Of a stretch of DNA of 64,000 bases, positions 60,138-64,000 are shown piece by piece. Within the stretch, counting starts at the first letter, position 1. Every line of letters starts with the position of its first letter. Location of the stretch: NCBI GenBank assembly GCA_963750065.1, contig CAVVPK010000034.1:124001-188000 (forward strand), given 5' to 3'. The DNA comes from CAVSRC01 sp963750065 (lineage in GTDB: Bacteria; Pseudomonadota; Alphaproteobacteria; Rhizobiales; Kaistiaceae). The position numbers and the translations under genes were made by a program. Below the pieces are notes generated by a model. It saw only the letters and a list, made by a program, of their open reading frames with translations. It did no database searches and was not told the DNA's origin.

Positions 60138-60257
60138 TCAAATGCGCGTCGGGGGAAGAGCGCGTGAGTGGATCGGCAGGGATTGGCCGCTGAAACGGCA
60201 CGGCCATCCACGAACGATACGACGCCGAATCAAGCATCGCCCAAGGGAGGAAACCAC

Positions 60258-61400
60258 ATGAAGTCGTCGTCATTCTTGCGTGCATTGATGGGGACTGGGG
60301 CCGCAGTCGGTGCGCTGCTGGCGGTTCAGACAGCCGCTTTGGCGGCTGGCCCCGAGATCGTCTCTGGCCCGTCAGCCGATCCGGGTTGCTTCGCGCCTTG
60401 GTCGTCCGACACCAAGTTCTTCAAGTATCCGGCGAAGAAAGGTCCGTACCGCATTGCGCTGGCCAACGGCTATATCGCCAACACTTGGCGCATCCAGATG
60501 ATCCAGACGGCGAAGGCCTATGCCGCCCAGCCGGATGTCGCCGCCAAGCTCAAGGAATTCAAGGTGGTTTCCACCGGCGAGGATGTGCCGGCGCAGATCT
60601 CGGCGATCAACAACTTCATCGATTCCGGCTATGACGCCATCGTCGTCGACGCGCAAAACCCGACCGCCTTCGAGCCGGTCATCCGCCGCGCCAAGCAGGC
60701 AGGGGTCATTCTGGTTGCGTTCGACAACATTCTCGACACGACCGACGACATCAACGTGAATGTCGACCAGAAGGGTCTCGGCGTGCTCTGGGCCAAGTGG
60801 CTGATCGACCATCTGCCCAACGGCGGCAAGGTCCTCGAGGTGCGCGGTGTGGCCGGAACGTCGGTGGATACCGATCGCCACAACGGCATCCACGAGACGC
60901 TCGATGCTTCTGGCAAGAAGTGGAACGTGACCGAGGTGATGGGCAAGTGGGATGACGGCGTCGCCCAGAAGGTGACCGCGGACGCCATCGCCACCAATGG
61001 TCCGTTCGATGGCATCACCGCGCAGGGCGGCGACACTGGCGTGGTCCAGGCCATGCTCGACGCCAAGCACCCGATGGTGCCCTTCGCCGGCGAGACCGAG
61101 AACGGCTTCCGCAAGTTCTGTGCGGAATACGCCAAGGACGGTCTGAAATGCACCTCAGCCGGCACCGGTCCGGCCCAGGTCGCGGTCGCCATCAAGACGG
61201 CCATTGCGGCGCTCGAAGGCCAGGTCGTGCCGCAGTCGGTGAAGCTGCCGCTGGCGGTTGGCTCCTATCCCAACATGAAGGAAGGCGTCGACTACTTCCC
61301 GAAGGAGTCGGACAATTTCTTTGTCGGCAATTCCTTCCCCTCCTGCGGCATCAATTTCACGGCGCAGGAAATCATGGGCCAGTCGAAGGAAAATCAGTAA
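60258..61400 (+). CDS. sugar ABC transporter periplasmic substrate-binding protein
   Basis: A 380-residue exported binding protein of the ribose/galactose (RbsB-like) class. The ATG at 60258 follows AGGGAGGAAA. The signal peptide covers about residues 1-29 (LRALMGTGAAVGALLAVQTA, cleavage near ALA-AG). The mature part has the type I sugar-binding fold: YRIALANGYIANTWRIQMIQ, GYDAIVVDAQNPTAFEPVIR, AGVILVAFDNILD and GGKVLEVRGVAGTSVDTDRH. Cysteines at about 47, 297, 303 and 366 are unusual for the class. Its sugar is not known. A strong stem-loop follows the gene. Confidence 0.93.
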   Translation: MKSSSFLRALMGTGAAVGALLAVQTAALAAGPEIVSGPSADPGCFAPWSSDTKFFKYPAKKGPYRIALANGYIANTWRIQMIQTAKAYAAQPDVAAKLKEFKVVSTGEDVPAQISAINNFIDSGYDAIVVDAQNPTAFEPVIRRAKQAGVILVAFDNILDTTDDINVNVDQKGLGVLWAKWLIDHLPNGGKVLEVRGVAGTSVDTDRHNGIHETLDASGKKWNVTEVMGKWDDGVAQKVTADAIATNGPFDGITAQGGDTGVVQAMLDAKHPMVPFAGETENGFRKFCAEYAKDGLKCTSAGTGPAQVAVAIKTAIAALEGQVVPQSVKLPLAVGSYPNMKEGVDYFPKESDNFFVGNSFPSCGINFTAQEIMGQSKENQ

Positions 61401-61421
61401 ACTCACCTGCAAAGGTGTCTG

Positions 61422-61446
61422 GCGCCGCGGGCATCCCCCGCGGCGC
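61422..61446 (+). terminator. intercistronic stem-loop after the binding-protein gene
   Basis: GCGCCGCGGG (61422-61431) and CCCGCGGCGC (61437-61446) form a perfect ten-base stem with a five-base loop, followed by only TTT. Such stems between a binding-protein gene and the ATPase gene often stabilise the upstream message and attenuate the rest, giving more binding protein than ATPase. Confidence 0.7.
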
Positions 61447-61488
61447 TTTGCACAATAAGGACAATCTACGGTGCCTGGGGAGGAGCCG

Positions 61489-63042
61489 ATGGAGAGCGCC
61501 CAGCCGCTCTTTCGGATGGAGGGGGTCACCAAGCGCTATGGCGGCGTCGTGGCGCTCGACCGTGCCGAGTTGACCGTCACCGCCGGCCGCATCCACGCCA
61601 TTCTCGGCGAGAACGGCGCCGGCAAGTCAACGCTCATCAAGATCATGTCCGGTGTCGTTGCCCCCGACGAGGGGCGCATGACGCTGGACGGCCGCACGGT
61701 CAGCTTCCCTGAGCCGGCATCGGCCAACCATGCCGGCATCGTGTGCATCTTCCAGGAATTGTCGCTGATTCCGGAGCTATCGGTCGCCGACAACATCGCC
61801 ATTTCCCGTCCGCCAAAGCGCTTTGGCATGATCGACCGGGCAGCGCAGAGACGCCTGGCAGAGGAGGCACTCGCGCGCGCCGGCGCGCCCGACATTCATC
61901 CGCGTGCCCTGGTCAAGGACCTGCCGTTATCGCGCCGGCAGATGGTCGAGATCGCCAAGGCGCTGGCGCTCAATCCGCGTGTTCTCATCCTCGACGAGGC
62001 GACCTCGGCGCTGACCTCGGCCGACGTGGCGCGGGTGTTCGAGGTGCTGAAGAGGCTGCGCGAGGAAGGGCTGGCGCTGCTCTACATCTCGCACCGCATG
62101 CACGAGATCGCCGAACTCGCCGACGAGTGCACGGTTTTCCGCAACGGCCAGAACGTGGACACCTACGAGGCCGGAACCAAGACCGACAACGAAGTCATCG
62201 AAATGATGATCGGTCGCGAATACAGCCATGTCTTTCCGCCCAAACCGCCGGTGGGTGCCAATGCGGAGAAGACGCCGGCGCTGGAGGTACGTGACCTGTC
62301 GTGGACGAACCGTCTGCGCGAGGTATCGCTGGCCGTGCGTCCAGGCGAGGTAGTCGGCCTCGGCGGCCTCGACGGACAGGGCCAGCGCGAGCTCCTGCTC
62401 GCTCTCTTCGGTGTTTTGCGCGGTCTGACCGGCAGCCTGCTGATCGATGGCAAGGAGGTCACGGTCAACAGCCCGGCTGCGGCCAGCGCCGCTGAAACCG
62501 GCATGGCGCTTATTCCCGAGGACCGCAAGACCGAAGGGCTGATGCTGCCCATGTCCGTGCGCGACAACCTGTCTTTCGCCGTGCTCGACCGTATCGCCAG
62601 CGGCGGGATCATCGACCGCGCCAAGGAAAAGCGGTTGATCGATGATGTTATCAAGCTGCTGGGCATCCGCACCGCCGGTACCGACATTCCGGTCGGCGCG
62701 CTCAGTGGCGGCAACCAGCAGAAGGTCGTCATCGCCAAGTGGCTGATGCGCGAGCCGCGTATCATCCTGCTCAACGATCCGACGCGCGGCATCGATGTCG
62801 GTACGAAGCAGGAGATCTACCAGCTCCTGCGCAAGCTCGCCGATGCGGGCGCGGCAATCCTGTTCTACTCGACCGACTATGACGAGCTGATCGGCTGCTG
62901 CGACCGCGTGCTTGTTCTCTATGACGGCGCCGTCCAGAGCGAGCTGGTCGGCGACGAGATCACCGAACGTGCGCTGCTCGCCAGCGCGCTCAACATTGCA
63001 ACCGGAGAGGAGGCCGGCGCCCAGCCGGCCGTCAACGCGTGA
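61489..63042 (+). CDS. sugar ABC transporter ATP-binding protein (tandem ATPase)
   Basis: A 517-residue double ATPase of the RbsA/XylG type. The ATG at 61489 follows GGGGAGGAG; a GTG at 61471 is an alternative. First half: Walker A ILGENGAGKSTLIKIM (about residues 39-54), DLPLSRRQMVEIAKAL and ILDEATSALT. Second half: GGLDGQGQRELLLALFGVLR (degenerate Walker A, lacking the GKS/T), GALSGGNQQKVVIAKWLM and IILLNDPTRGIDVG. A degenerate second P-loop is normal for this family. It overlaps the permease start (GTGA). Confidence 0.95.
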   Translation: MESAQPLFRMEGVTKRYGGVVALDRAELTVTAGRIHAILGENGAGKSTLIKIMSGVVAPDEGRMTLDGRTVSFPEPASANHAGIVCIFQELSLIPELSVADNIAISRPPKRFGMIDRAAQRRLAEEALARAGAPDIHPRALVKDLPLSRRQMVEIAKALALNPRVLILDEATSALTSADVARVFEVLKRLREEGLALLYISHRMHEIAELADECTVFRNGQNVDTYEAGTKTDNEVIEMMIGREYSHVFPPKPPVGANAEKTPALEVRDLSWTNRLREVSLAVRPGEVVGLGGLDGQGQRELLLALFGVLRGLTGSLLIDGKEVTVNSPAAASAAETGMALIPEDRKTEGLMLPMSVRDNLSFAVLDRIASGGIIDRAKEKRLIDDVIKLLGIRTAGTDIPVGALSGGNQQKVVIAKWLMREPRIILLNDPTRGIDVGTKQEIYQLLRKLADAGAAILFYSTDYDELIGCCDRVLVLYDGAVQSELVGDEITERALLASALNIATGEEAGAQPAVNA

Positions 63043-64000
63043 GGGAATGGCGCTTCTGGCTCGCTGAACAGCGCGGCACGCTGCTGGCGTTCGGCATCTT
63101 CGTCGTGATGTTCACGATCTACCTGGTCAACCACCCGGCGATTGCGAACAACGGCTTCACCGAGACCGCCGTCTCCAACGTGGTGCAGACAGCAGCCAAC
63201 AAGGGCGTGCTGCTCGCCTTCGTGGCGATGGCCCAGGCGCTGGTGGTGATCACCGCCGGCATCGATCTGTCGGTCGGCATGATCTTCACGCTCACCAACT
63301 GCCTGGCCTCGTGGATCGTGCTCGGCTCGCCGCTCCAGACCGGGCTCGGCGTGCTCGGCGTGCTCGCTGCCGGTGCGTTGTGCGGCGCCATCAACGGCTT
63401 CATCGTCATTTATGGCCGCCTGCAGCCGATCGTGACGACCATCGCCACCGGCGCCGTCTACTACGGCATTGCCCTGCTGCTCAGGCCCTTCCCCGGCGGC
63501 GGCGTCAACGGCGATTTCGCCGACCTGATGACCGGCAAGGTCTTCGACGTGTTCCCGGCGAGTCTGGTGGTGCTGGCGGTGGTCGTACTGGTCGTCTGGG
63601 TGCCGTTCAGCCGCTCGGTCACCGGCCGCGCCGCCTATGCCGTCGGTTCGTCCGACGTCGCCGCCTACATGTCGGGCGTCTCGGTCAAGCGGGCGAAGTT
63701 CGTCGCCTATACGCTCGCCGGCGTGCTGGCGGCGCTCGGCGGCCTGTTCCTCACTTTCTTCACCTATACCGGCGAGGCCGCCTACGCCTCGGGCAGCACC
63801 TACACACTGTTCTCGATCGCGGCGGTGGTGCTCGGCGGCGTGTCGCTGTTCGGCGGCACGGGAAGCGCCATCGGCGCCATCTTTGGGGCGCTCGCCTTCC
63901 GCACCATCGGCGACCTGCTCTTCGTCTTCGACTTCGACCCGCTGTGGCAGCCGCTGTTCCAGGGCATGGTGCTGTTGCTTGCCGTCAGCCTCACCGCCTT
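63039..64000 (+). CDS. sugar ABC transporter permease, truncated by window end
   Basis: RbsC-type permease; 320 codons are visible from GTG 63039, whose second and third bases lie in the ATPase gene's stop (GTGA overlap). The conserved permease segments are AQALVVITAGIDLSVGMIFT (about residues 63-82), GALCGAINGFIVIYGRLQPI followed by VTTIATGAVYYG, and RAAYAVGSSDVAAYMSGVSV (about 204-223). About eight hydrophobic segments are in view. The C-terminus lies beyond the window. It would form a homodimeric channel with the upstream ATPase; nothing shows the sugar. Confidence 0.95.
   Translation, partial: MREWRFWLAEQRGTLLAFGIFVVMFTIYLVNHPAIANNGFTETAVSNVVQTAANKGVLLAFVAMAQALVVITAGIDLSVGMIFTLTNCLASWIVLGSPLQTGLGVLGVLAAGALCGAINGFIVIYGRLQPIVTTIATGAVYYGIALLLRPFPGGGVNGDFADLMTGKVFDVFPASLVVLAVVVLVVWVPFSRSVTGRAAYAVGSSDVAAYMSGVSVKRAKFVAYTLAGVLAALGGLFLTFFTYTGEAAYASGSTYTLFSIAAVVLGGVSLFGGTGSAIGAIFGALAFRTIGDLLFVFDFDPLWQPLFQGMVLLLAVSLTA

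Overview
The window is a GC-rich chromosomal segment from an alphaproteobacterium, most likely a member of Hyphomicrobiales (Rhizobiales). Three things support this: a circularly permuted two-piece tmRNA gene with the tag ANDNYAPVALAA, the gene order sspB / thyA / folA / hflK-hflC / Do-type protease, and three tandem BA14K-type secreted proteins. All assignments come from reading the sequence; no search was run.

Layout. 1-11.1 kb is conserved core: truncated fumC, a b-type cytochrome, small secreted proteins, sspB next to ssrA, a Bcr/CflA exporter, thyA-GNAT-folA (4-base overlaps), hflK-hflC and a DegP-like protease. 11.1-18 kb holds a GNAT enzyme with a DUF1015 protein, a class III cyclase with TolB-like and TPR regions, a TrpB2 paralogue and miaA. 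18-36 kb carries most of branched-chain amino acid synthesis in separate units: ilvB, a threonine-dehydratase-like gene and ilvN; ilvC; and leuA. ilvB and leuA are each preceded by a short leader ORF with clustered Leu or Leu/Val/Ile codons and a hairpin, the layout of peptide-leader attenuation. Between these units lie a LysE exporter, a predicted caspase-fold protein with a DUF2461 gene, a LuxR/LuxI quorum-sensing pair, an NhaP-type antiporter, the BA14K trio, and a divergent SDR/MmyB-type regulator pair with paired operators. 36-41 kb has a phosphate-binding-like periplasmic protein coupled to a GGDEF-EAL protein, an MscS channel, a Crp/Fnr regulator and tRNA-Lys(CUU).

The region after the tRNA (about 41-59 kb) looks accessory. 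It has a 1119-residue SAM-cyclase-ATPase-TPR protein, a broken IS1182-type transposase joined to a MalT/LuxR-type regulator that has lost its N-terminal ATPase half, and an eight-gene catabolic set: Asp/Glu/hydantoin racemase, a polyamine-type ABC transporter, a hydantoinase/oxoprolinase-family gene with an apparent frameshift, DUF917, and L-serine dehydratase. Next is a two-gene secreted cassette (a ClpP/crotonase-like protein plus a small partner) between two diverged 122-bp direct repeats, with a cyclase gene remnant beside the second repeat. The last 5 kb is a LacI-regulated ribose-type sugar ABC transporter that runs off the end of the window.

The points most worth a second look are the two amino acid attenuators, the predicted caspase-like protein, the repeat-flanked ClpP-like cassette, the hydantoin-type catabolic operon with its frameshift, and the ssrA-sspB adjacency.
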